From a virus, in IMG/VR virus record IMGVR_UViG_3300030329_004520, positions 18,544 through 82,543 of that record: a DNA stretch of 64,000 bases. The stretch is one strand, 5' to 3'. This document shows positions 1-7,487 of this stretch, piece after piece. Every line of letters starts with the position of its first letter. Positions within the stretch are counted from its first letter, which is position 1. Made by a program: the position numbers and the translations under genes. Under the pieces are notes generated by a model that was given only the letters and a program-made list of their open reading frames with translations, was not told the DNA's origin and ran no database searches.

Positions 1-446
1 TATTTTGGGGTGGAAGTACAGAAGATGTTCTTGATGAAGAAACTAGTGAAGTTCTTGAAGAAGGCTCACTATATTGGGCATCAAGATTTTCTTATGAACT
101 TTCTTTTGCTGGAATAGATTCCAAATTCGGACTATCATTAAATAGTAACGAAGCTCAACTAATAGATGTGTCAATGGGTAATGACCTATTTGAAACATCT
201 CTTGAGTATGATTTGTCAGAAGAGGCAGATGGTGCGTATTGGTTGAGAGGTGTAGTAACACCTCCTCAAGCTCAAGGTGCATTTCTACTTCTCGGATATA
301 ATTCCGATGAAGTTGTGACATATGGAGTTGGGTATAAATGCTCAGATAATATGAAAGTTATGTCTGAGTTCACATCAGGATTAAAAGATGCTGATGGTAA
401 CGAAGTAACGAATGACTTTAATATCAGAGCAAGTTATTCATTCTAA
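1..446 (+). CDS. Outer-membrane beta-barrel protein, C-terminal part (5' truncated by window)
   Basis: The frame is open from the first bases (codons start at position 3) to the TAA at 444-446, so the gene begins outside the window. About 147 residues are visible. They alternate polar and hydrophobic residues in short strands (for example SRFSYELSFAG and FNIRASYSF) and finish with a terminal Phe, the usual C-terminal signature recognised by the BAM machinery in outer-membrane barrels. This suggests a porin-like protein placed in the host outer membrane. The internal ATG at 168 is not the real start, because the same frame continues upstream with the same barrel-like composition. The specific family is not recognisable. 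A second barrel gene lies at 60749-61837. Confidence 0.6.
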   Translation, partial: FWGGSTEDVLDEETSEVLEEGSLYWASRFSYELSFAGIDSKFGLSLNSNEAQLIDVSMGNDLFETSLEYDLSEEADGAYWLRGVVTPPQAQGAFLLLGYNSDEVVTYGVGYKCSDNMKVMSEFTSGLKDADGNEVTNDFNIRASYSF

Positions 447-470
447 TAAATAAACAATGGAGGAAATAAA

Positions 471-710
471 ATGAATGTAAAAAGTATTTTCGGAATGGTC
501 GGTGATTTTCTTGGTGGTATTGGTGCAGTTCTTGGTGGACTAATATCAGTAGGTGTATTATCACAGATAGTATTCGGTACTGGTTGGTTAGGTATCGATG
601 TTATCGGAAATCTTACAGGTATCGTTAATGGATTCTTAGGCGGTGGATTAACAGGTCTTATTGTACTTGTTGTTCTTGTAGGTCTATGGGATTCTAAACC
701 AGGTAAGTAA
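471..710 (+). CDS. Small glycine-rich membrane protein
   Basis: This is a 79-residue protein with ATG at 471 preceded by a GGAGG ribosome site. It is almost entirely hydrophobic, rich in Gly and Val, with GG repeats (FLGGIGAVLGGL, GFLGGGLTGL). Two to three membrane segments fit at about residues 12-35, 40-52 and 55-73, followed by a short charged tail ending in K. It follows the barrel gene by 24 bp and is closed by a terminator. The size and topology would suit a holin or pore-type peptide, but nothing specific proves that. No family recognised. Confidence 0.6.
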   Translation: MNVKSIFGMVGDFLGGIGAVLGGLISVGVLSQIVFGTGWLGIDVIGNLTGIVNGFLGGGLTGLIVLVVLVGLWDSKPGK

Positions 711-732
711 GTGATATAAATCACAATAAATT

Positions 733-762
733 ATGGGGCTTGAAATATAGCCCCATTTTTTT
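733..762 (+). terminator. Rho-independent terminator
   Basis: A perfect 8-bp stem (ATGGGGCT at 733-740 pairing with AGCCCCAT at 749-756) with an 8-nt loop is followed by a run of T to 762. It ends the operon carrying the barrel and the small membrane protein, and separates it from phoH. Confidence 0.85.
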
Positions 763-796
763 ATATTTAATTCAGAAAAAAAGATACCTACTATAA

Positions 797-804
797 TATT
801 TATA
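797..804 (+). promoter_or_regulatory. TATTTATA motif upstream of phoH (candidate late-type promoter)
   Basis: TATTTATA lies 35 bp before the phoH start, right after a terminator. The same 8-mer recurs in gaps before several other operons (6569, 20004, 33797, 50535, 57581, 59516). It is the reverse complement of the T4 late promoter core TATAAATA, so its reading direction is uncertain. Confidence 0.45.
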
Positions 805-839
805 GTAAACCGATAAAGGTTAATATAGGAGAGTTACTT

Positions 840-1703
840 ATGAGTAAAACAAGAAGTTCTCAAAAAAAGGTTACCCTTTCTGAATTAAATAATCATACCA
901 TTAATAATAAACGCCAGGCATTGAAAGACTTGAAGATGTTAAACTTCGATGATATTCAATTTAAGAATCCAGCACAAAGACGATTTTATAAAACTATATC
1001 AAACAAAGATATTACATTTGGAATCGGTCCAGCTGGTTGTGGTAAAACATATCTATCAGTTCATAGAGCTTTAAGAGAGTTAGGTGATAAAGATAATTAC
1101 ATCGATGGAATTGTAATTGTCAAACCACTCGTAGAAGCAGCAGGTGAAAAGATAGGTTATCTACCAGGTGATGTCGAAGAAAAGACAGCACCCTTTATGA
1201 TGTCGTTTTATTATAATATGGAACAGATTATTGGTAAACAACGATTACAAATCCTAAAGGAAAGTAATACAATTCAAGTAATACCATTAGCATTTATGAG
1301 AGGTATTACTCTAGCCAATAAATTCGTTATACTTGATGAAGCACAGAATGCTACACCTGAACAAATAAAAATGTTTGTTACAAGAATCGGTGAGAATAGT
1401 AAATATATAATCACAGGTGACTTGGAACAATCTGATATATCTAAACACAAAAGTGGATTAGAAGACGCAATCAAAAGATTTGCTGGTGTACACGGAGTAG
1501 GTTTAGCTTCATTTAAAGAAAAAGATGTTGTTAGACATTCTTTAGTAAAACGACTACTAAAAAGATATAGAGAGTCATTTAATATAATTGATGATGTATC
1601 AGCTGAAAAAACTATTTCTATGTGGATACACGAACAGGGTTTAGATTCAATAAACGATGGTTCATTAGATATTAAAGAGACATTTTATAAATTAAAAAAA
1701 TAA
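840..1703 (+). CDS. phoH: PhoH-like P-loop ATPase
   Basis: This 287-residue protein carries a Walker A motif GPAGCGKT at residues 63-70 and a Walker B stretch FVILDEAQN at 162-170, followed by the ITGDLEQSD segment typical of PhoH. PhoH-family proteins are ATPases often linked to RNA metabolism and, in host bacteria, to phosphate starvation. They are among the commonest auxiliary genes of marine phages, although their phage role is unsettled. The start has a GGAGAG site and is preceded by a TATTTATA motif and by the terminator at 733-762, so it opens a new unit. About 70 C-terminal residues extend past the core ATPase fold. Confidence 0.93.
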   Translation: MSKTRSSQKKVTLSELNNHTINNKRQALKDLKMLNFDDIQFKNPAQRRFYKTISNKDITFGIGPAGCGKTYLSVHRALRELGDKDNYIDGIVIVKPLVEAAGEKIGYLPGDVEEKTAPFMMSFYYNMEQIIGKQRLQILKESNTIQVIPLAFMRGITLANKFVILDEAQNATPEQIKMFVTRIGENSKYIITGDLEQSDISKHKSGLEDAIKRFAGVHGVGLASFKEKDVVRHSLVKRLLKRYRESFNIIDDVSAEKTISMWIHEQGLDSINDGSLDIKETFYKLKK

Positions 1704-1711
1704 AAAAAACC

Positions 1712-1741
1712 TTGACTTATGCGTCCAAGAAGTTGTATATT
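1712..1741 (+). promoter_or_regulatory. Sigma70-like promoter upstream of the 3D-domain gene
   Basis: TTGACT (1712-1717) and TATATT (1736-1741) are separated by 18 bp, with the -10 inside GTATATTGTAT. The same two elements with the same 18-bp spacing and the same flanking bases occur before the primase at 28031-28060, so the pair defines a likely early promoter class read by host RNA polymerase. The expected start of transcription is around 1748. Confidence 0.65.
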
Positions 1742-1765
1742 GTATAATATATAATGGAGAATAAT

Positions 1766-2278
1766 ATGTTTAAAGATTATATTTCAATATCTATAGCTAT
1801 AATACCAGCTATGATTATAACTTTTTTTGCTAGTGATATGCTAGATGAAAATTATGATGAGATAAGAATATTACGAGAACAGATATCTGAATTAGAAGAA
1901 AATTGTGGTAATACTTTAACAAACAGAATATCTTACAAGGTTACGGTAACTACTTATAACCCAACATATGCTCAATGTGATGATACACCAAATATTACAG
2001 CTGATGGTACGAAGTTTAATAGATGGAGAGCTACTTCTTATAGATATGTAGCTTTATCTCGTGACTTAATAGCTCGTTGGGGAGGTCCATTTGAGTACGG
2101 AGATTACATCGTAATCGAAGGAACTGGTGAATGGGATGGTGTATATCAAGTAAGAGATACTATGAATCCTAAATGGACAAACAGAGTTGATATACTTACA
2201 ACTAATAGTAGATTTAAATATAATAATATTACTATGTATAAATATGTAGATGATGAATACATAGTAGCAAACAATTAA
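1766..2278 (+). CDS. Membrane-anchored 3D-domain (double-psi barrel) protein, putative cell-wall enzyme
   Basis: A hydrophobic segment near the N-terminus (about residues 4-25) is followed by a short charged linker and a C-terminal domain with three features: TVTTYNPT near its start, then GTGEWDGVYQVRDTM, then NRVDIL. This order (T.TAY.P, G.Y...DTM, .R.DI) is that of the 3D domain, named for its conserved Asp residues. That domain is found in MltA-type lytic transglycosylases and Rpf-like cell-wall proteins. The layout suggests an inner-membrane protein facing the periplasm that could cut peptidoglycan during lysis. An ATG also exists at 1754, but the GGAG that would serve it lies inside the codons after it and is well spaced for the ATG at 1766, which I prefer. 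Confidence 0.65.
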   Translation: MFKDYISISIAIIPAMIITFFASDMLDENYDEIRILREQISELEENCGNTLTNRISYKVTVTTYNPTYAQCDDTPNITADGTKFNRWRATSYRYVALSRDLIARWGGPFEYGDYIVIEGTGEWDGVYQVRDTMNPKWTNRVDILTTNSRFKYNNITMYKYVDDEYIVANN

Positions 2279-2294
2279 AATAAGGAAGCACAAT

Positions 2295-2516
2295 ATGAAA
2301 TGTATGATGAGTGTGGATGGTTCTAACATCGTTAGAGTATCTGATGAAAAAGCGTCTAAATTATATGAAGAGGGATTCAGATATGTTCCAAAATCAATGT
2401 GGAAAGAAAAGGTTCGTGATGTAGAATCCACAGAAGAAGAAGTAACTAAATCACAGAAAAATAATAAATTATCTAAATCACAGAAAAGACATTTGAGAAA
2501 ATCTAAAAAGAAATAA
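2295..2516 (+). CDS. Small basic hypothetical protein
   Basis: This 73-residue protein has a compact N-terminal half (VDGSNIVRVSDEKASKLYEEG) and a charged, lysine-rich tail (KSQKRHLRKSKKK). The tail suggests nucleic-acid or ribosome contact, but no fold is recognised. A GGAAG site precedes the ATG. It follows the 3D-domain gene by 16 bp and probably shares its transcript. Confidence 0.55.
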   Translation: MKCMMSVDGSNIVRVSDEKASKLYEEGFRYVPKSMWKEKVRDVESTEEEVTKSQKNNKLSKSQKRHLRKSKKK

Positions 2517-2606
2517 TATATAATAATATTATTATATAATATATAATATATAATATAATAGTATATAATATAACAATATATAATATAATAGTATATAGGA
2601 GACTAA
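2517..2606. repeat. AT-only intergenic tract with a 23-bp direct repeat
   Basis: Apart from three G and one C before the ribosome site, this 90-bp gap consists of A and T in TATAATA-like units. A 23-bp unit at 2545-2567 is repeated exactly at 2575-2597, a 30-bp period. Several overlapping -10-like hexamers (TATAAT) are present, so it may act as a promoter region for the HD gene or as an easily melted segment. Confidence 0.6.
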
Positions 2607-3344
2607 ATGAAATTATCAGCTGAACAAATAAAAGAAAATTGGAATAAATTAATACAACTAATTGAGAATACATTTGAAGGTGAACGAAAAGAAAAACTTT
2701 TAAAAATGTACAAACATTTTGAAGATAGAATGATGTTCGCTCCTGCCTCAGGACAAGAACATTTTCATCTTTGTACACCAGGAGGTTATGTTCAACACAT
2801 TTTAAATATCGTAAAATATTCTTTATCTTTCTATCAGATATGGAAAGACAATGGAGCTTATGTCGATGACTATACGGTTGAAGAATTAATCTTCGCGGCT
2901 TTACATCACGACTTAGGTAAAGTCGGTGACTTAAACGAAGACCATTATATTCCAAATCCATCAGAGTGGCATAGAAAAAACCAAGGAAAGATTTATACAA
3001 GTAATCCTGATTTAAAATTTATGACACCACCTGATAGAGGTATTTGGATTTTAAACCAGTTCGGAATTACAATGACAGAGAATGAGTACATCGGAATTAA
3101 ATTAACTGATGGAATGTATGATGAAGGTAATATACAATATCTTAAATCATATGCTCCTGAAAGAAAATTAAAATCTAACATGCAACATATTTTACATCAA
3201 GCTGATATGACAACAACTCGTATTGAATTTGAAGATTGGTTACATGCTAAAGAGGGAATGGTTAATACGAGTGTTCCTAAAACAAAACAAGAACAAACAA
3301 AAGTTGACAATATGAAAAAAGCTTTTGATGAGTTGTTCGCTTAG
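2607..3344 (+). CDS. HD-domain metal-dependent phosphohydrolase
   Basis: The 245-residue protein shows the HD-superfamily metal ligands in order: H64 in GGYVQHILN, H101-D102 in the AALHHDLGK motif, and D200 in HQADM. These normally bind one or two divalent metals and hydrolyse phosphate ester bonds of nucleotides. HD proteins of this size occur in T4-like marine phages, where degradation of host or signalling nucleotides is a plausible role; the substrate cannot be read from sequence. The start follows an AT tract and an AGGAG site, and the downstream membrane-protein gene is 9 bp away. Confidence 0.8.
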   Translation: MKLSAEQIKENWNKLIQLIENTFEGERKEKLLKMYKHFEDRMMFAPASGQEHFHLCTPGGYVQHILNIVKYSLSFYQIWKDNGAYVDDYTVEELIFAALHHDLGKVGDLNEDHYIPNPSEWHRKNQGKIYTSNPDLKFMTPPDRGIWILNQFGITMTENEYIGIKLTDGMYDEGNIQYLKSYAPERKLKSNMQHILHQADMTTTRIEFEDWLHAKEGMVNTSVPKTKQEQTKVDNMKKAFDELFA

Positions 3345-3353
3345 GAGATAAAT

Positions 3354-3632
3354 ATGTGGTGGTTATTTTTTATATTATTTTTAATAATTAGTGTAGCATC
3401 TTCTACATTATTATTTTATGCTATGAAAAGAATAAATTTATATGAGAATATGTTAGTCGAGATTGAACAGATAATAAAATTCTCATCAACAAAAATGAAA
3501 CAAGTTGATGGTTTAGGACATTATGAATCAGATGATGAAACACAATTTTTCTTTGAACAATTAAAGGACATGCAAAAATTATTAGATTCTATTTTTGTTA
3601 AAGAAGAATCGGAGGAGAAAAAAAATGGGTAG
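3354..3632 (+). CDS. Small bitopic membrane protein
   Basis: Of its 92 residues, the first 20 or so form one strong membrane helix (WLFFILFLIISVASSTLLFY). A basic patch (MKRIN) and an amphipathic, Glu/Gln-rich, probably helical tail follow. No family is recognised. A TAGGAG site precedes the ATG. Its last codons overlap the sigma-factor start by 8 bp, so translation of the two may be coupled. Confidence 0.6.
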   Translation: MWWLFFILFLIISVASSTLLFYAMKRINLYENMLVEIEQIIKFSSTKMKQVDGLGHYESDDETQFFFEQLKDMQKLLDSIFVKEESEEKKNG

Positions 3633-4323
3633 AAAGAAAACAAAAAATTATTATTGGACAGATGATACTGAACAAGCTATAATAAAATATAATAGTGGAG
3701 ACTTGAATGAGAGTGAAAAGAATAAATTATATAATGATGAAATAGAATATCCATTTAATAAATTAGCAGAAAATATAATTAACACATTTAAGTTTACATA
3801 CTTTGATGATGTATTTAAAGATGTTCAACACGAAGTTGTAGTATTCTTGATAATGAACATGCATAAGTATGACCATACAAAAGGTTCAAAAGCTTTTAGT
3901 TATTTTTCAGTCGTAGCTAAGAATTATTTAATATTAAATAATAATGCTAATTATAAAAAATATAAATCTCACGATTCAGTAGATGCCGCACGAGGATTAC
4001 AATCACATACACCTAGTGAAGACCCCGCTATTATAGTAGAAGAATCAATTCGTTATTTCGAAGCCAAGACACCCGAAATATTTTCAAAACATAGAGATAG
4101 AGTTATAGCATATGCTATAATAGATTTAATGAAATCACGAGAGACAATAGAAGATTTTAATAAAAAAGCAATCTATATTCTTCTACGCGAAATGACAGAT
4201 GTTGAAACGGCTCATATAACAAAAGTTTTAAATGTTTTGAGAAAACATATGAAAACACTTCAGAATAACTTCCATACACGCGGTTCCGTATTTCCGATAT
4301 CTAAATTAGATAAGTTTTCTTAA
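3625..4323 (+). CDS. gp55: gp55-type late-transcription RNA polymerase sigma factor
   Basis: The protein (232 residues from the ATG at 3625) resembles T4/cyanophage gp55: an N-terminal KTKNYYWTDDTEQAI segment, then a helix pair around NKLAENIINTFKF, then the conserved KGSKAFSYFSVVAKNYL region that matches sigma region 2 (core binding and -10 recognition). In T4, gp55 with gp33 and the sliding clamp directs polymerase to late promoters. An upstream TTG at 3595 in the same frame adds ten basic residues, but the GGAGGAG at 3611-3617 sits 7 bp before the ATG at 3625 and decides the start. gp33 and clamp genes are not in this window. Confidence 0.85.
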   Translation: MGRKKTKNYYWTDDTEQAIIKYNSGDLNESEKNKLYNDEIEYPFNKLAENIINTFKFTYFDDVFKDVQHEVVVFLIMNMHKYDHTKGSKAFSYFSVVAKNYLILNNNANYKKYKSHDSVDAARGLQSHTPSEDPAIIVEESIRYFEAKTPEIFSKHRDRVIAYAIIDLMKSRETIEDFNKKAIYILLREMTDVETAHITKVLNVLRKHMKTLQNNFHTRGSVFPISKLDKFS

Positions 4324-4331
4324 AAAATATA

Positions 4332-4339
4332 TATTTATT
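4332..4339 (+). promoter_or_regulatory. TATTTATT motif (variant of the recurrent late-type motif)
   Basis: One base differs from the recurrent TATTTATA. It sits 17 bp before the ATG at 4357, in the gap that opens the tail/baseplate gene block, directly behind the late sigma gene. Confidence 0.35.
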
Positions 4340-4356
4340 CATATAGGAGAATTTAT

Positions 4357-4752
4357 ATGAGTAAAAATGAAATATTTGATGGAAAATCTTTCGAAGACTT
4401 GACGAAAGATATATACGAAAACCAACAGAACAAAAAGTTACAATTAGATTTATTAATTCAAGAGATTCACGGAATGATTCAAACACTTGATGATGCCGTA
4501 ATGGTTACACCTATGATTAAAGAACTCTTTGATGTTTCAGTAAAAAATGATGAGCATTTAGTTAAGTTAGCTAGTGTATGGCAACGAATATTATCAAAAT
4601 CTGGTAATGAATCTACTGATAGTATGTTATTAACTGAAGCCGAAAAAGAAGATTTAATTAATGCTCTTCAAGAAGATGTGCATGACATCCAAAGAAAAAG
4701 TGAAGAAATTCAAGCACTCAAAGAAAAAAAAAGTCTAAATAATTATGAGTAA
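4357..4752 (+). CDS. Hypothetical helical protein at the head of the baseplate operon
   Basis: This 131-residue protein is predicted to be almost wholly alpha-helical and acidic, with long amphipathic stretches (residues 20-75 and 95-125) that could form coiled coils, and no Cys. A GGAG site precedes the ATG. Its last 8 bp overlap the start of the spike-like gene, so it is co-translated with baseplate genes. That position suggests a small structural or assembly protein. No family recognised. Confidence 0.6.
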   Translation: MSKNEIFDGKSFEDLTKDIYENQQNKKLQLDLLIQEIHGMIQTLDDAVMVTPMIKELFDVSVKNDEHLVKLASVWQRILSKSGNESTDSMLLTEAEKEDLINALQEDVHDIQRKSEEIQALKEKKSLNNYE

Positions 4753-6064
4753 CTATATAAATAGAGAAAATGATGTAACTGGTAAGGATTATATAATTGA
4801 TAGTCCTGGTAGAATTACAGATTACTTACAATTTATACCTGCTACCGTAACTGGTGTAATAAACTCTGAAGAAGCTTTACTTTCTCAACCATCTAATGCA
4901 TATGAAAGTAATTTAATAACGGTTCGTATGAGTATATGGACTGAAGATGCTGGGACAATGGGAGATGATTTAAGAAAAGCTAGACCATTAATCCGAGGAT
5001 TTAGTGATAGTATTACGATAGATGAATCCGTATTAGTTACTGAAATTGGTGGTCAACTATATTATTTAGGTCCGTTAAATATAAAAAACAATCCAAGTTA
5101 TAATTGGGATGATACACAAAAAAAAGATACTCTACCGAGTGATAGTAGTACTAAAACAACATCTGTCAGTTTCCCTACAGGAACAAAGTTCACTAGACTT
5201 AACAAAAATTTTAAAGTAGATTTAGATGACCCATCGGGAAAGATAACTCCATTTCAACATGCAGCTAGTGGAAATGATGTATTTACTGATTTATTTACTG
5301 ATTTAACATTAGAGGGAAGACACGGTAATAGTATCAATATTGGTAGTAGAAATATAAATCCTCATATATTCATATCTAATGGAAGAAATCCATCTCAAAT
5401 TGAAGAAAGTATTAATGATAGTTCTATCCTCGCGATGATTAAGAGTGGTACTATCAATCAACATTTCAATCGAGAAAAATTAGATGATTCTCCATATGAA
5501 TTTAAATTAGCTGATGAAGAAATAGAAAGTCCTGAACAAACTATAAGGAATAGTTATTTATCAGCTTTAGGTCGAGGTCAAGGTATAGACGGAACAGATG
5601 ATGAAGATGTAGATAGTACTATATATGAATATGCGTTACCACAAACAATATTAAATTCTGACCGTGTAATTATAAATTCAAGGAGAGATAACATATATAT
5701 TTCTTCATTTAAACATATACATTTAGGTTCAGGTAATACGATGACTTTTTCAACTAGTAATAATGTTTTATTTAATGTTAAAGATACTTTTGTTGTTAAT
5801 TCACCAGAAATTAAATTAGGTTCTCAAAATGATGATGAAACACAACCCATTCCATTAGGAGATACATTAGTAGAGAAGTTAGAAGAGTTATGTGACCACT
5901 TAACACAATTATGTACTGATATATCAAGTATGACACATCCAACCCCAGCTGGTCCATCAGGTCCACCAGTAAACGCAGCATCGTTTTCTAGTTTATCTTC
6001 TAAGATAGGTTCGACTAAAGGTGCTTTAGAAGATATATTGAGTATTCAAAATAGGACAAAATAA
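4745..6064 (+). CDS. Putative baseplate spike / hub protein
   Basis: The 439-residue protein begins with a beta-rich part (VTGVINSEEALL, LITVRMSIWTED) compatible with an OB-type domain. Near residues 300-360 it has short repeated strands (SDRVIINSRRDNIYISS, LGSGNTMTFSTSNNVLFNV) of the kind that build triple-stranded beta-helices in gp5/VgrG-type tail spikes. A helical segment (LVEKLEELCDHLTQL) and a Pro/Gly-rich tail (TPAGPSGPPVN) follow. No lysozyme motif is seen, unlike T4 gp5. Location before gp25 and gp6 supports a central baseplate role. It overlaps both neighbours (8 bp upstream, 1 bp downstream). Confidence 0.6.
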   Translation: MSNYINRENDVTGKDYIIDSPGRITDYLQFIPATVTGVINSEEALLSQPSNAYESNLITVRMSIWTEDAGTMGDDLRKARPLIRGFSDSITIDESVLVTEIGGQLYYLGPLNIKNNPSYNWDDTQKKDTLPSDSSTKTTSVSFPTGTKFTRLNKNFKVDLDDPSGKITPFQHAASGNDVFTDLFTDLTLEGRHGNSINIGSRNINPHIFISNGRNPSQIEESINDSSILAMIKSGTINQHFNREKLDDSPYEFKLADEEIESPEQTIRNSYLSALGRGQGIDGTDDEDVDSTIYEYALPQTILNSDRVIINSRRDNIYISSFKHIHLGSGNTMTFSTSNNVLFNVKDTFVVNSPEIKLGSQNDDETQPIPLGDTLVEKLEELCDHLTQLCTDISSMTHPTPAGPSGPPVNAASFSSLSSKIGSTKGALEDILSIQNRTK

Positions 6065-6540
6065 TGCCATTAAATCCAATGACTTTGAAAAATGGTTTAT
6101 TAGATGTATGTAAGAGAGCCGAAAGCGGTGAAGATGTATCCTTTGTTGATATGGTAGATGCTATTGAAAAATATGCATTGGACTTACAATATCCTCCTCC
6201 AGTAGGAGTTAGTGCTGCGGCCGCCGCGATGAAAGGTACTTTAGCTGGTATAACTCATCAAATGGGTCCTCAAGCAGCTGGAATGATTGGTAGTGCTTTT
6301 ATTCAATTCGGTACAGCTGTAGCAGCTGGAATGCCTATAGGTGGAAGTGCTGTCTTTCCGACTATGCCACCACCCGGTCCACCCAATTTAGCATCTGCAT
6401 TTTCAGGTCCTCAAGATGCTCAGTTATTTGCTACAAAATTTTCTACTATTGTTGATGCTTGGATGAGAACAGGTATGTATGACGCATTCGGTGTCATCAC
6501 TCCTACAGGACCAGTACCCGGACCATCACCTTGGATGTAA
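6064..6540 (+). CDS. Hypothetical Ala/Gly/Pro-rich baseplate-operon protein
   Basis: The 158-residue protein has a helical N-terminus (residues 5-40), then small-residue segments (SAAAAAMKGTLAG, GSAFIQFGTAVAAGMPIGG) separated by Pro-rich turns (PPPVG, TMPPPGPP), and it ends PTGPVPGPSPWM. ATG overlaps the previous stop (TAATG). The composition suits a small structural protein packed in the tail, possibly a spike-associated or tape-measure-contacting component. No family recognised. Confidence 0.55.
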   Translation: MPLNPMTLKNGLLDVCKRAESGEDVSFVDMVDAIEKYALDLQYPPPVGVSAAAAAMKGTLAGITHQMGPQAAGMIGSAFIQFGTAVAAGMPIGGSAVFPTMPPPGPPNLASAFSGPQDAQLFATKFSTIVDAWMRTGMYDAFGVITPTGPVPGPSPWM

Positions 6541-6568
6541 AAAAATAAACAAATTTCTTAAAAATTTA

Positions 6569-6576
6569 TATTTATA
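6569..6576 (+). promoter_or_regulatory. TATTTATA motif (candidate late-type promoter)
   Basis: It sits within TATATTTATATATGA, a 15-base core shared exactly with the gaps before 20069, 50558 and 59556. It lies 30 bp before the ATG at 6607 and starts the gp25/gp6 unit. Confidence 0.5.
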
Positions 6577-6606
6577 TATGAATAGGTTTATACAACAGGA
6601 GGCCAG

Positions 6607-7047
6607 ATGAAAAAATCAGAATTAAGATTAATGATAAGAAAAATAGTTAGAGAAGAAGTCGCTATGTCAATTCAAGAAGTAATAACTGAATTAAAACAAC
6701 CGACTAATCAAATAACAGAACAAAAAGTTTCAAAACCGATACCGAAAAGACAAATTAGAAAAGAAAAACAAAGTTTTTCAAATAATTCTATAATCAATGA
6801 TGTTTTAAATGAAACAGCTGAAGCGGCAGATGAATGGGCAAGTTTAGGTGGAGGAACATTTGATTCGGGTAGAATGAATGAAGTTATGGCTAGACAATAT
6901 GGAGATATGGGAACTAAAGAAAGTAGTCAAGCTCATTTAGCAGCTTCTTTAGGAGCAGACCCGTCAAGTCCACCAGACTTTCTAACAAAAGACTATAGTC
7001 AACTTTTAAAGAAAGTTGATGAAAAGGCTAAACAGACTAGGGGATAA
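6607..7047 (+). CDS. Hypothetical structural-operon protein with basic N-terminal helix
   Basis: The 146-residue protein begins with MKKSELRLMIRKIVREEV, a basic amphipathic helix seen on many small virion proteins of marine T4-like phages (from memory). A Lys/Gln-rich linker follows, then an acidic Ala/Gly-rich C-terminal half. The start has an AGGAGG site and is the first gene after a TATTTATA motif. gp25 follows 2 bp downstream. Function unknown; a baseplate accessory or proteolytically trimmed virion protein is possible. Confidence 0.55.
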   Translation: MKKSELRLMIRKIVREEVAMSIQEVITELKQPTNQITEQKVSKPIPKRQIRKEKQSFSNNSIINDVLNETAEAADEWASLGGGTFDSGRMNEVMARQYGDMGTKESSQAHLAASLGADPSSPPDFLTKDYSQLLKKVDEKAKQTRG

Positions 7048-7049
7048 CA

Positions 7050-7487
7050 ATGGCATATGTGATAGATGACAATCTATACAATCCAGATGATTATGATGTA
7101 CAATGGATAGGATTCCGTATACCGTTTTCTTTCGGGGAACCGGGTGATACAATGAATGATGATACTATGGATAATATAGAAGATAATCTAGAAAATTTAT
7201 TTAATACAGAACCAGGAGATAGATTATTTCATCCGAAATTAGGTGTAAGTTTTAGAAAACATTTATTCGAGCAGATGGATAGAGATTTAGATGAATGGCA
7301 AGCAGTCGTTAAAGAAGATATAGAAACACAAGTTAAACGGTGGATGCCTTTTTTATCTGTAGATAGAGTTAAAGTATCTGAGAGTCCAGATAGAAATCAA
7401 TACAGAATCGCAGTAGATTTTCACATAACACGAAATCCTAAAATGTTTAGTTCAGTAGAGATAACAACCCCAGCAGGAGCTTATTAA
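7050..7487 (+). CDS. gp25: gp25-like baseplate wedge protein
   Basis: This 145-residue protein has the gp25/GpW hallmark: the EPG(D/R)R-type motif at residues 54-58 (NTEPGDRLFHPKLG). It is preceded by a helix (DNIEDNLENLFN) and followed by WMPFLSVDRVKV and the closing strands. In contractile injection systems gp25 joins the wedge to the tube/sheath and initiates sheath assembly. It is followed by gp6 with a TAATG overlap, the standard order in T4-like phages. Length matches the family (T4 gp25 is about 132 residues). Confidence 0.9.
   Translation: MAYVIDDNLYNPDDYDVQWIGFRIPFSFGEPGDTMNDDTMDNIEDNLENLFNTEPGDRLFHPKLGVSFRKHLFEQMDRDLDEWQAVVKEDIETQVKRWMPFLSVDRVKVSESPDRNQYRIAVDFHITRNPKMFSSVEITTPAGAY

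Noticed and set aside
2503-3000. 165-residue minus-strand frame over the AT tract and the HD gene
   Set aside because: The end is a Tyr/Ile string produced by the AT repeat and the rest is antisense to the HD-domain motifs; no ribosome site.
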